NCBI RefSeq assembly: GCF_014960965.1
Contig: NZ_CP063169.1
Location: forward strand, 2,699,581 to 2,763,580
Reading direction: 5' to 3'
Length of the DNA: 64,000 bases
DNA from: Ruania alkalisoli
GTDB taxonomy: Bacteria; Actinomycetota; Actinomycetes; Actinomycetales; Beutenbergiaceae
Both the position numbers and the translations under genes were made by a program. Shown here in pieces: positions 7,341-15,202 of this stretch (position 1 is the stretch's first letter; every line of letters begins with the position of its first letter). The notes under the pieces were generated by a model. That model did not search any database. It was not told the origin of the DNA and was given only the letters and a program-made list of their open reading frames with translations.

Positions 7341-8572
7341 CCGCGAGCCCGGTTCCCCCGTTCCGGATGCTCCATCCCACAGGGTGGGAGCGACACAGTG
7401 CCGAGGAAGCCGCCGAACAGGCCACACGTGCGGTGGACGCTGCGGATGCACCCGCGTGGCTCGGCCCTCAGGCGAGAACGGCGCTGGAGCAGGTGCGTCG
7501 CTCGGGTGCATTCCTCGTGCTCCAGCCGGCCCAGCCGTCGAATCGGGCGCCCTTCATCATCATGGCGACCCATCGCACGGCGCCGTCCGGGCCCGCGATG
7601 CTCGACTACGCGCGCGAGCTCATCGATCGGCATGGGGCGACCCATCCGGATGACCAGGGCCAGTTCCTGCGATGGATCGAGACAGCGCGGCAACCGTTGC
7701 CCAACCAGCCCGTCCGGACCACCAGCGTCCACTATCTCGTTCCCATTCCTGGGCGCCGTCAGCGCGAGGCCCTGCAGTTGACGGGTGTACTGACTCATCC
7801 TCTGGAGCTGACGCAGGACTCGCCGGAGGTCGAGGGATGGGTGAGCGCGATCGATGGGATCATCGGCACGTTCACATGGGTGCAGGAGCAGCCGGCCAGC
7901 ACCGCAGATGGCGACGGTCCGCCCGGCGCAGAAGGTGCCGACGGTCCCGGCGCCCCGCGCCGCACCGGGCACTCAGGGCCGCCCAGCACCCTCACCGTCC
8001 CTGGGGATGACGTCCGAGTGATCGCGATTCCACCCGATGCCCCGGCAGGATGGGCACGCTCCACGGCGCAGCGGGTGCGCCAAGCCCACGGCTGGCCGGA
8101 GGAGATTCCACTGGAGCAGGTGCTCACGTCGCTCCAGTCGGAATCCGGCGACGGGGCCTGGCTGACGCTGATCGCTCCCGAACTACGCGGGTTCGCTGCC
8201 ATGCGGGTACTCCTCCTGGACGAACCGATCAGCGACAACCGCCAACGTGAGCTGCTCGATCCACCCGCGTTCCTGCCGGCCGCCCGCCGACGGGTCACCG
8301 CCGGTCCACTCGGTCGCGGCACCCGGGCCGCTGTAGTGCAGGAGGATCCGCACCTGGGCCTGCAGAGCTCCATCCGCTGGGTCTTCGCCCGGCCACACCA
8401 GGCCGTGGTGGCGCTACTCGGCCCGGGTGACCCGGCCGTCGTCGGGAGCTTACTTCCTCAGGCCGAGGCCGTACTGGAAGCGGTCGACGTGGAGGCAGCG
8501 GAGCCCTTCGCCGATGGTGAGGACGTCTCACTCGTGATCGAGGACCTGGTCGTGGAAGCATGGGATCTATGA
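7337..8572 (+). CDS. two-repeat protein of unknown function in WXG100 cluster
   Basis: 411 residues, no signal peptide or membrane segment. It appears to contain the same alpha/beta module twice: residues ~8-190 ('FRMLHPTGWERHSAEEAAEQATR ... VHYLVPIPGRRQ ... GVLTHPLEL') and ~220-405 ('IAIPPDAPAGWARSTAQRVRQAHG ... IRWVFARPHQAVVALLGPGD'). Both copies share the order Pro-x-GW, helix, strand, then an (I/V)xxxVF/VP strand. A Pro/Gly/Ala-rich linker joins them. The pattern is reminiscent of Mog1/PsbP-like folds, but that is a weak inference. It overlaps its neighbours by four bases on both sides, so its product is probably made with the WXG proteins, perhaps as chaperone or immunity partner. Confidence 0.5.
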   Translation: MTASPVPPFRMLHPTGWERHSAEEAAEQATRAVDAADAPAWLGPQARTALEQVRRSGAFLVLQPAQPSNRAPFIIMATHRTAPSGPAMLDYARELIDRHGATHPDDQGQFLRWIETARQPLPNQPVRTTSVHYLVPIPGRRQREALQLTGVLTHPLELTQDSPEVEGWVSAIDGIIGTFTWVQEQPASTADGDGPPGAEGADGPGAPRRTGHSGPPSTLTVPGDDVRVIAIPPDAPAGWARSTAQRVRQAHGWPEEIPLEQVLTSLQSESGDGAWLTLIAPELRGFAAMRVLLLDEPISDNRQRELLDPPAFLPAARRRVTAGPLGRGTRAAVVQEDPHLGLQSSIRWVFARPHQAVVALLGPGDPAVVGSLLPQAEAVLEAVDVEAAEPFADGEDVSLVIEDLVVEAWDL

Positions 8573-8862
8573 ACGCCACACCACCTCCCAGCCCGTTCGT
8601 CGCGACACTGTGCGAGCGTCTCGGTGTCGGCTATGGCGGGTGGGACACGATGAGCCCGCTGCCGCCGGACAAGGGCGGCCCGGGCTCTCTGGTCGTTTTC
8701 CACATCGACGATGGCAGCATCCCTCCGGCCCGCGAGGAGCATCTGCAGGGAACCGGCATCATCCGGGAGGCGCGCGTCTACCCGGACCGGACCGAGGTGT
8801 ATGCCGGCGACACTCTCCTGGCCCGTTACGACGACCTCACCGTGATGCAGATCTTCGGCTGA
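8569..8862 (+). CDS. small protein of unknown function, last gene of WXG100 cluster
   Basis: 97 residues from ATG 8569, which overlaps the preceding stop as ATGA; an ATG three codons earlier is also possible. The sequence is compact, mixed alpha/beta, with no signal or membrane segment: 'ATLCERLGVGYGGWDTMSPLPPDKGG', 'SLVVFHIDDG', 'IIREARVYPDRTEVYAGDTLLARYDDLTVMQIFG'. I do not recognise a family. Size, cytoplasmic nature and last position in a secreted-protein operon would fit an immunity or regulatory role, but nothing in the sequence proves it. Confidence 0.5.
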   Translation: MNATPPPSPFVATLCERLGVGYGGWDTMSPLPPDKGGPGSLVVFHIDDGSIPPAREEHLQGTGIIREARVYPDRTEVYAGDTLLARYDDLTVMQIFG

Positions 8863-8894
8863 GTTCCGGCTCGAACCTCGAGCTCTCGCCCTTG

Positions 8895-8929
8895 CACCCC
8901 GTAATGTTAGTTACTAACATTACGGGGTG
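8895..8929. promoter_or_regulatory. 35-bp perfect palindromic operator over the tetR start codon
   Basis: Left arm CACCCCGTAATGTTAGT (8895-8911), one central T (8912), right arm ACTAACATTACGGGGTG (8913-8929): 17-bp arms with no mismatch. The core TTAGTTACTAA is typical of TetR sites. The right arm ends on the GTG start codon of the TetR gene, so bound repressor would block its own transcription. A TAACAT hexamer inside the right arm could serve as a -10 box. Confidence 0.8.
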
Positions 8930-9487
8930 AGTGAACGACTCGACCGCGCCGCACGCACGCGCTCTCGGCTGGCTGCGTGCGCTCTGGACCTCTTCGAGCG
9001 GCACGGCTACGACACCACGACCACCGCTCAGATCGCCGCTGCCGCCGGGGTCAGCGAGATGACGCTGTTCCGCCACTTTCCCACCAAGGATCACCTGGTC
9101 GCCCACGACCCGTACGACCCGTCCATCGCCGACGCGGTCGCGGCTCAGCCCTCATCGCTGGCCCCTCTGGCACGGACGACCGCCGGGATACGTTCCGCCT
9201 GGGCGGCGCTACCCGACGTGGAGACCATGGACGTCCGGCGGCGGGTGCGGATCGCCGCATACACGCCGAGTCTGACGGCTGCGATGTATGCCAGCACTCA
9301 CGCGACCGAGAACGCGATCGCCGCCGCGCTGATCGACGGCGGAGCGGAGCGGGCACAAGCCCATATCGCCGCAGCGGCTACGCTGGCCGCACTGACGGCC
9401 TCGCTCCTGGATTGGGCGCAAACCGACGGTGGTGCACTTGGTGACGCCGTCATGCGCGCCCTCGACGTTCTTGACGGAACCACCTGA
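8927..9487 (+). CDS. TetR-family regulator of the adjacent ABC exporter
   Basis: 186 residues, GTG start inside its own palindromic operator. Residues ~8-55 are a classic TetR DNA-binding domain: 'TRSRLAACALDLFERHGYDTTTTAQIAAAAGVSEMTLFRHFPTKDHLV'. The C-terminal ~120 residues are helical and of MftR-like type ('WAALPDVETMDVRRRVRIAAYTPSL'). It overlaps the ATP-binding gene (TGATG), so regulator and exporter are co-transcribed; a substrate of the pump probably relieves repression. The ligand is not predictable. Start choice is constrained because the frame has no good alternative and begins exactly at the operator. Confidence 0.9.
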   Translation: MSERLDRAARTRSRLAACALDLFERHGYDTTTTAQIAAAAGVSEMTLFRHFPTKDHLVAHDPYDPSIADAVAAQPSSLAPLARTTAGIRSAWAALPDVETMDVRRRVRIAAYTPSLTAAMYASTHATENAIAAALIDGGAERAQAHIAAAATLAALTASLLDWAQTDGGALGDAVMRALDVLDGTT

Positions 9488-10227
9488 TGGCCTTCCCGAT
9501 CCGCGCCAGGGGCGTGAGCCGCGTGTTCGCCGGAGGTGCCGGTGTACACGCCATAGATCTCGCGGTGGGCACCGGGCAGATTCACGCCTTGGTCGGTCTG
9601 AACGGAGCCGGCAAGTCCACGCTGATGCGGGTGCTGCTCGGAATGTTGCGGCCGGACGCCGGCCAGGTCCACGTCCATGACTGCGATATCGCCGTCGCAG
9701 GACCGCTCGAATGGCGCGAGGTGGGCCACGTGGTGGAGCACCCCCTCGCCTACGGTGAGCTGACCGCGTGGCAGAACGTGTTGCTCGCTGCCCGCCTGCA
9801 CGGGATCGCCCGCGTTCGTGCGGGCGCCGCGGTCGAGCAGGTGCTCGCCGAGCTGGGCCTGGACCGCTACGCCGGTGTCCGCGCCGGGCGGCTCTCACTC
9901 GGCAATCGGCAGCGCGTGGGACTCGCCGCTGCACTGGTGCACGAGCCCCGGGTCATCGTGCTCGATGAGCCGAGCAACGCCCTCGACCCTGCTGGTGTGA
10001 TCCTGTTGCGCGAGTCGCTGCGCCGCCGCGCCGGCGAGGGCGCGGGGATTATCGTCTCCAGCCACCATCTCGATGAGGTTGCCCGGATCGCCGATCGCAT
10101 CACGGTGCTGAACGCCGGCCGGGTGATCGGCACTCTGGACCCCGGCGGCGTGGACCTCGAACGCGCCTTCTTCTCCCTGGTCCACGCTGACGACGAGCGA
10201 CGGGTAGCAGCCGAGGGGGCAGCGTGA
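9487..10227 (+). CDS. ABC exporter ATP-binding protein
   Basis: 246 residues with all ABC ATPase motifs: Walker A 'GLNGAGKSTL' (~37), signature 'LSLGNRQRVGLA' (~137), Walker B 'VIVLDEPSNALDP' and H-loop 'IIVSSHHLDE'. The signature has Asn where most have Gly or Ser-Gly-Gly. The architecture matches single-domain ATPases of ABC-2 drug or lipid exporters (DrrA/BcrA type). It is translationally coupled to the TetR gene before it and the permease after it (GTGA overlap). Confidence 0.9.
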   Translation: MAFPIRARGVSRVFAGGAGVHAIDLAVGTGQIHALVGLNGAGKSTLMRVLLGMLRPDAGQVHVHDCDIAVAGPLEWREVGHVVEHPLAYGELTAWQNVLLAARLHGIARVRAGAAVEQVLAELGLDRYAGVRAGRLSLGNRQRVGLAAALVHEPRVIVLDEPSNALDPAGVILLRESLRRRAGEGAGIIVSSHHLDEVARIADRITVLNAGRVIGTLDPGGVDLERAFFSLVHADDERRVAAEGAA

Positions 10228-10985
10228 ACGGGCTCCTGATCGCCGTCGAAGTCGAGTTTCGCAAGGCTGTCGCCTCCCGGGTGCTGGGCGCCACCACGAT
10301 CATCCTCGTGCTCGGACTCGTGGCGCTCACAGTCGGGCTCGAGCTCGGTGTCCGTTCCGGCAACGCGAACGTGACCGCCCAACTCGGCCCGCTCGCCGCA
10401 CGTGACGGCTGGGACCGGATGTTCGGTCTCGCCGCTCAGCTCACCGCAGCGGGCGCCCTGATCGCCTTCGGTGTCGTGCTGAGCTGGCTGGTCGGGCGCG
10501 AGTTCGCCGACGGCACCATCACCAGCATGTTCGCCCTTCCGGTGGCGCGGCCGGCCATCATGCTTGCGAAGTTCGTTGTCCACCTCGCCTGGGTGTTCGC
10601 GGTGGCATTGGTGTTCGCGGCCATCCTGGCGGTCGTTGGCGTGACCCTCGGCCACGGGATGCCCCGTGCGCCGGAACTCGCCTCCCTGGGGCGCCAGGTG
10701 CTCCTGACAGTGCTCACCGGCCTGGTCGCCTTCCCGGCGGCGTGGGCAGCGACGCTGGGGCGGGGGCTACTTCCTGGAATCGCCGCCACGATCGGCCTGG
10801 TCGTCTGCGGCCAGGTGATGGCGATTGCTGGGGTAGGCGCCTGGTTCCCCGTCGCCGCACCGGCACTGTGGGCGCTCGATCCGAGCGCGGTGACGGGGCC
10901 GCAACTGGCCCTCGTCGGGGCGTTGGCAGGGATCGCGGCGGCCCTCACCGTGCGCTCGTGGTCGCGGCTGCAGCTGGATCGGTAG
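10224..10985 (+). CDS. ABC-2 type exporter permease
   Basis: 253 residues with six predicted membrane segments ('VLGATTIILVLGLVALTVGLELG', 'AQLTAAGALIAFGVVLSWLVG', 'LAWVFAVALVFAAILAVVG', 'VLLTVLTGLVAFPAAWAATLG', and two C-terminal helices). 'SWLVGREFADGTITSMFALPVARPAIMLAKF' between helices 2 and 3 is the conserved coupling region of ABC-2 permeases (NatB/BcrB-like). It is the last gene of the TetR-ATPase-permease operon; two ATPases and two permeases would form the pump. Substrate unknown, antibiotic or self-toxin export is the usual guess. Confidence 0.85.
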   Translation: MNGLLIAVEVEFRKAVASRVLGATTIILVLGLVALTVGLELGVRSGNANVTAQLGPLAARDGWDRMFGLAAQLTAAGALIAFGVVLSWLVGREFADGTITSMFALPVARPAIMLAKFVVHLAWVFAVALVFAAILAVVGVTLGHGMPRAPELASLGRQVLLTVLTGLVAFPAAWAATLGRGLLPGIAATIGLVVCGQVMAIAGVGAWFPVAAPALWALDPSAVTGPQLALVGALAGIAAALTVRSWSRLQLDR

Positions 10986-11036
10986 TGGGATCATCCCGGA
11001 CAGCCTGACGCGATCGACACAGATGCGTGCAGCCGC

Positions 11037-11051
11037 GCAGCATGATGCTGC
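11037..11051. repeat. 15-bp palindrome upstream of the fusion oxidoreductase
   Basis: GCAGCATGATGCTGC, perfect apart from its single central base, lies in the 171-bp gap before the LLM-FAD fusion gene. It could be an operator for that gene or part of the end of the exporter transcript. Nothing else in the gap looks coding. Confidence 0.35.
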
Positions 11052-11156
11052 ACAGTGAGGCGGTCGTGTCTCTGCGACCAACGATCCGCGGGAACAACCA
11101 TGCAGATCTCGCGTTGACCCCTATGAAGTCCAACTTTCAACATCACGCGAGGACCC

Positions 11157-13427
11157 ATGCCTGACTACGGCCACGACCTGACTTTCGGCACCTTCCTCAC
11201 CCCTGAGGCCGGCGATCCGCAACGCCCGGTGGCCCTGGCCCAGCTCACCGAGCAGGTGGGCCTCGACCTGGCCACGTTCCAGGATCACCCCTATCAGCCG
11301 GGATTCCTCGACACCTGGACACTGCTCACCTGGGCGGCGGCGCAGACCGAGCGCATCACACTTGCCGGGAACGTGCTCAACCTGCCGCTGCGCCCTCCCG
11401 CGGTACTGGCGAAGTCGCTCGCCTCCCTCGATCTGCTCTCTGGTGGCCGTGCAGCGCTCGGACTCGGTTCCGGGGCATTCTGGGACGCGATCGAGGCCCT
11501 CGGCACACCGCGCCGTACCCCGGGCGAAGCGGTCGACGCCCTGACCGAGGCGATCGAGGTGATCCGGGAACTGTGGGACACCGCCAACCCGCGCCCGCTA
11601 CGCACCGAGGGTGAGCACTACCGCCTCACAGGTGCCAAGCGCGGCCCTGCCCCGCGCACTCAGGTGCCGATCTGGCTCGGCGCCTACAAGCCGCGGATGC
11701 TGCGACTGGTCGCCACCGCCGCCGACGGCTGGCTGCCGTCACTGGGCTACTTGAAGGACGGGGACCTCGCCCGCGGGAACGCCACCATCGACGCCGCCGC
11801 TGAGGAGGCCGGCCGTCACCCGGCCGAGATCCGGCGACTGCTCAATATCAACGGCGCCGTCGCCCCCACCTCCCAGGGCCACCTGAACGGACCGGCGGAA
11901 CAGTGGATCGAGGAACTGACCACTCTCGCCCTCGAGGACGGCATCGGCACCTTCATCCTGGGCAGCGACGATCCGGAGCTGATCGCGACGTTCGGCGAGC
12001 AGATCGCGCCCGCGGTGAGGGACGCCGTCGGGAAGGAGCGTGCCCTGCGGGGCACCACACCCGCTTCCGCCCAACGCGGACGGGCGGCCCTGGACCAGCG
12101 ACGCGAGGGCATCGACTACGACGGGCTGCCGGCAAAACTGGCGGCGACCGCCGTCGAGCCGGGTGACCGGGCGTATGCGGGGATGCAGCACAACTACCTG
12201 CGGTCCGGTTCACCCGGGCTGATCCTGCTGCCACGCACAGCGCAGGAGGTGGCGCAGGGTCTGAGCTTCGCGCGCGAGCAGGAGGTACCGCTCGGCGTGC
12301 GCTCGGGCGGTCACGGCATCAGCGGGCGTTCCACCAACGACGGCGGACTGGTGCTCGATCTTCGCAGCTTCAGCTCCGTGGAGGTGCTTGACGGCAATTC
12401 CACTGGGCTCCCCCTCGTGCGGGCAGGTGCGGGCGCCACCTGGGCTCAGGTGGCCGAGACGCTCACGCCGCACGGACTGGCGATCAGCTCTGGGGACTAC
12501 GGCGGCGTGGGTGTGGGTGGGCTGGCGACCACCGGTGGGGTGGGGCTACTCGGGCGCGCCTTCGGACTCACCATCGACCGGGTGCGGGCGGCCGAGGTGG
12601 TGACGGCGTCCGGTGAGATCCTGCACGCCTCACCCGAGGAGAACGCCGACCTGTTCTGGGGTCTACGTGGCGCGGGTGGCAATCTCGGGGTGGTCACCTC
12701 GGTGGACATCGAGCCGATGCCGCTCGGGGATGTGGTGTTCTCCCAGATGTCACTCGATGCCACCGATACGGCCGGCCTGCTGCAGCGCTGGGGTGCCGCC
12801 GTGGAGGCCGCCCCCCGCGAGCTGACGAGCTTCCTCATCCTCTCCCCCGCCCGTCGCGGGCAACCGGCGGTCGCACAGCTGATGACCGTGATCGCCAGTA
12901 GCGACACCGAGCTGGCGGTGCAGCAGCTGGAGAGGCTCGCCGACGCCGGGCCACTGCTGGGGCATCAGGCCTACCAGCTGCCGTATGCGCAGGTGGTGCG
13001 GGCCGGGGACCGGAACCACTCCGGGGGCGGTTCGCCGGCGGTTCGGTCCACCCTGGTGACGCATCTCAACGGTGCGGCAGACTCGTTCGCCCGGGTGGCC
13101 GGCTCCGGGGTCGCGTACTTCCTGCAAATCCGCGCCACCGGGGGCGCCTCACACGACCTGGCGCCCGAGGAGACCGCCTACCCGCACCGCAGCCAGAACT
13201 TCCTACTCAGCGCGATGGGAGCGAACCAGCAACGTCTCGACGATCTCTGGGACGGCGAGATGGTCGGGCACGGCGAAGGTCTGTACCTCTCCTTCGACAC
13301 CGCCGACGTCACCACGCGACCGGACCTGCTGGAGGCCGCCTTCGGGACGAACCTGCCGCGGCTGCGGGAGCTGAAGCGGCGCTGGGACCCGGAGAACGTG
13401 TTCTCGGGGAACTTCCCGATCAGGTGA
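11157..13427 (+). CDS. fusion of LLM flavin monooxygenase and covalent-FAD oxidase (BBE type)
   Basis: 756 residues combining two enzymes usually encoded separately. Residues 1-~295 are a luciferase-like (LLM) barrel binding FMN or F420: 'FGTFLTPEAGDPQRPVALAQ', 'ERITLAGNVLNLPLRPPAVLAKSLASLD', 'GLGSGAF', 'PIWLGAYKPRMLRL'. Residues ~335-756 are a PCMH-type FAD oxidase: 'RSGGHGISGRS' with the His (about 386) that carries 8-alpha-histidyl FAD, 'GGLATTGGVGLLGR', and a berberine-bridge-like end 'RWDPENVFSGNF'. The second covalent anchor, usually Cys near 'CPTVG', is replaced by Gly ('DYGGVGVGG', ~447), so attachment is probably by His only. CGAGGA precedes the ATG. There is no stop or frameshift between the halves. 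Confidence 0.9.
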   Translation: MPDYGHDLTFGTFLTPEAGDPQRPVALAQLTEQVGLDLATFQDHPYQPGFLDTWTLLTWAAAQTERITLAGNVLNLPLRPPAVLAKSLASLDLLSGGRAALGLGSGAFWDAIEALGTPRRTPGEAVDALTEAIEVIRELWDTANPRPLRTEGEHYRLTGAKRGPAPRTQVPIWLGAYKPRMLRLVATAADGWLPSLGYLKDGDLARGNATIDAAAEEAGRHPAEIRRLLNINGAVAPTSQGHLNGPAEQWIEELTTLALEDGIGTFILGSDDPELIATFGEQIAPAVRDAVGKERALRGTTPASAQRGRAALDQRREGIDYDGLPAKLAATAVEPGDRAYAGMQHNYLRSGSPGLILLPRTAQEVAQGLSFAREQEVPLGVRSGGHGISGRSTNDGGLVLDLRSFSSVEVLDGNSTGLPLVRAGAGATWAQVAETLTPHGLAISSGDYGGVGVGGLATTGGVGLLGRAFGLTIDRVRAAEVVTASGEILHASPEENADLFWGLRGAGGNLGVVTSVDIEPMPLGDVVFSQMSLDATDTAGLLQRWGAAVEAAPRELTSFLILSPARRGQPAVAQLMTVIASSDTELAVQQLERLADAGPLLGHQAYQLPYAQVVRAGDRNHSGGGSPAVRSTLVTHLNGAADSFARVAGSGVAYFLQIRATGGASHDLAPEETAYPHRSQNFLLSAMGANQQRLDDLWDGEMVGHGEGLYLSFDTADVTTRPDLLEAAFGTNLPRLRELKRRWDPENVFSGNFPIR

Positions 13428-13457
13428 GTCGGTACTGGCCAACGCTCGCGCGGGACG

Positions 13458-13682
13458 TCAGTGTTGTCCAGGCGGGCCGTTCGGGTTACGCCAGGACCGC
13501 CCACGGGTGCTGAGGATCACGAGCACCACGCCCACGGCGAGCGCGATGGAACCGATCACCAGCCAGGTCGGGTCCCCGGTCATCGAACTGCCAGGCAGCA
13601 GGCCGATGCCCTGGCCGGCCCACACCGCCCCGATCAGCACAGCGATCACGCCGAGCACCGCCAGCACAGGCTTCTTGATCAC
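13458..13682 (-). CDS. small two-helix membrane protein
   Basis: 74 residues from GTG 13682, with GAGGAG upstream. Two hydrophobic helices, 'VLAVLGVIAVLIGAVWAGQGIG' and 'TWLVIGSIALAVGVVLVIL', are joined by a short loop and followed by a basic tail 'STRGRSWRNP'. Small proteins with this pattern are common and uncharacterised in actinobacteria. It converges on the fusion gene, 30 bases away, and starts back to back with the small basic protein at 13823. Function unknown. Confidence 0.7.
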   Translation of the reverse strand: MIKKPVLAVLGVIAVLIGAVWAGQGIGLLPGSSMTGDPTWLVIGSIALAVGVVLVILSTRGRSWRNPNGPPGQH

Positions 13683-13822
13683 GGCGGGCCTCTCCTCGGG
13701 ACTGGTCAGGTGAGCCTATCCCGCACCCGTCGGCCGCACGATGGCAAATGAGGTGCCAGCGCATTCAGGGCGTACTGTCAGCACATGGACCACCTTTTGG
13801 TCCGGTGACGAGGGAGTGCGCC

Positions 13823-13957
13823 ATGAACAACAAGTCCAACGCCAAGAAGGCCGGAAAGTCCCTCAAGGAAAAGCGCGCCGACAAGGCGGACAAGCGGGCC
13901 AAGAACGCCGAGCACGCCAGCGCCATCGAGAACGTCGTCGCCAAGAAGAAGCACTGA
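13823..13957 (+). CDS. 44-residue Lys-rich basic protein
   Basis: ATG 13823 preceded by CGAGGGAG. The product is one charged helix, 'NAKKAGKSLKEKRADKADKRAKNAEHASAIENVVAKKKH', with about a third Lys/Arg and no hydrophobic core. Small Lys-rich proteins like this occur in many actinobacteria and may bind nucleic acid, but no role is known to me. Its stop lies two bases before the GTG of the dehydrogenase gene, so the two are probably translated from one message. Confidence 0.65.
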   Translation: MNNKSNAKKAGKSLKEKRADKADKRAKNAEHASAIENVVAKKKH

Positions 13958-13959
13958 GA

Positions 13960-15138
13960 GTGGCGGCGGACCTTCTCACCCTCGGAGTTCTCGGAACCTC
14001 GGCCAAGACGGACGAACGCCGTCTTGCCCTGCACCCCGCACACCTGGAGCGGATCGACTCCGATCTGCGCGCCCGCATCGTGCTCGAGTCGGGCTACGGC
14101 GAGCGATTCGGAGTCTCGGACGAGGTCTTGGCCGAGTCCGTGGCCGCGGTGCGCCCGCGCGCCGAAGTCATCGCTTCAGCGAACGTGGTGGTGCTGCCCA
14201 AGCCGCAGCTGAGTGATCTCGCGGACGTGCGCGAAGGCCAGGTGCTGTGGGGGTGGCCGCACTGCGTGCAGGATGCTGGCCTCACCCAGCTGGCTATCGA
14301 CAAGAAGCTCACCCTGATCGCATTCGAGGCAATGAACCACTGGAAGCACGACGGCGGTTTCGGCCTCCATGTGTTCCACAAGAACAATGAGCTGGCGGGG
14401 TACTCCTCGATACTGCACGCACTGCAGCTGCGCGGACTCACCGGCAACTACGGCAGGTGGCTGCGCGCCGTCGTCATCGGTTTCGGTGCGACGGCACGCG
14501 GGGCCGTGACCGCACTGCACGCGCAGGGAATCCACGACGTGCGGGTGCTGACGAACCGGGAAGTCGCCGCCGTCGGATCGCCGATCCCCTCGGTGCGGAT
14601 CCTCCAGCTCGACCATGACGACGACCCCACCCATCCCCGTTACGTCATCAGCGAGCAGGGTCGGGTTCCGCTCGCCCCCTTCCTGGCGGAGAGCGACATC
14701 GTGGTCAACTGCACGCTGCAGGACCCGCTGGCCCCGCTCACGTATCTGCGCGAGGAAGACCTGGGCGCGTTCCGACCCGGCAGCATCGTCGTGGACGTCT
14801 CCTGCGACGAGGGGATGGGATTCAGCTGGGCCCGGGCGACGTCGTTCGCGGACCCGATGTTCACGGTCGGCGACAACGTGCACTACTACGCCGTCGACCA
14901 CTCCCCCTCCCACCTGTGGGAATCCGCCACCTGGGAGAACAGCGAGGCGCTGCTGCCGTTCCTGCGCACCGTGATGGAAGGCCCGAGCGCCTGGGCCGCC
15001 AGTGAGACGATCACCCGGGCGACGGAGATCGCCGGTGGCCACATTCGCAACCCTGACGTGCTCGCCTTCCAGGGGCGTGAATCCGCCTACCCCCACCTGG
15101 CGGTGAATCCAGGTCCTCGCGGCCGCGCTGCGACATAG
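13960..15138 (+). CDS. N5-(carboxyethyl)ornithine synthase / alanine dehydrogenase family
   Basis: 392 residues from GTG 13960. The layout is that of alanine dehydrogenase/transhydrogenase relatives: N-terminal substrate domain ('GVLGTSAKTDERRLALHPAHLERI', with the Arg-Lys region), an inserted Rossmann domain ('AVVIGFGATARGAVTALHAQGIHDVRVLTNR', ~165), and a C-terminal return 'DVSCDEGMGFSWARATSFADPMF' and 'VHYYAVDHSPSHLWESAT'. The last motif and 'FEAMNHW' are characteristic of N5-(carboxyethyl)ornithine synthase, which makes an opine-like amino acid from ornithine and pyruvate with NADPH. Saccharopine-type activity is an alternative. It follows the small basic gene directly. Confidence 0.75.
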   Translation: MAADLLTLGVLGTSAKTDERRLALHPAHLERIDSDLRARIVLESGYGERFGVSDEVLAESVAAVRPRAEVIASANVVVLPKPQLSDLADVREGQVLWGWPHCVQDAGLTQLAIDKKLTLIAFEAMNHWKHDGGFGLHVFHKNNELAGYSSILHALQLRGLTGNYGRWLRAVVIGFGATARGAVTALHAQGIHDVRVLTNREVAAVGSPIPSVRILQLDHDDDPTHPRYVISEQGRVPLAPFLAESDIVVNCTLQDPLAPLTYLREEDLGAFRPGSIVVDVSCDEGMGFSWARATSFADPMFTVGDNVHYYAVDHSPSHLWESATWENSEALLPFLRTVMEGPSAWAASETITRATEIAGGHIRNPDVLAFQGRESAYPHLAVNPGPRGRAAT

Positions 15139-15202
15139 GGAGCGTCCTCGGAGACCGTCCTGGCCCCGCCGGGCGTTCGTCCCCGTATCGATCCGCGCCG
15201 GC

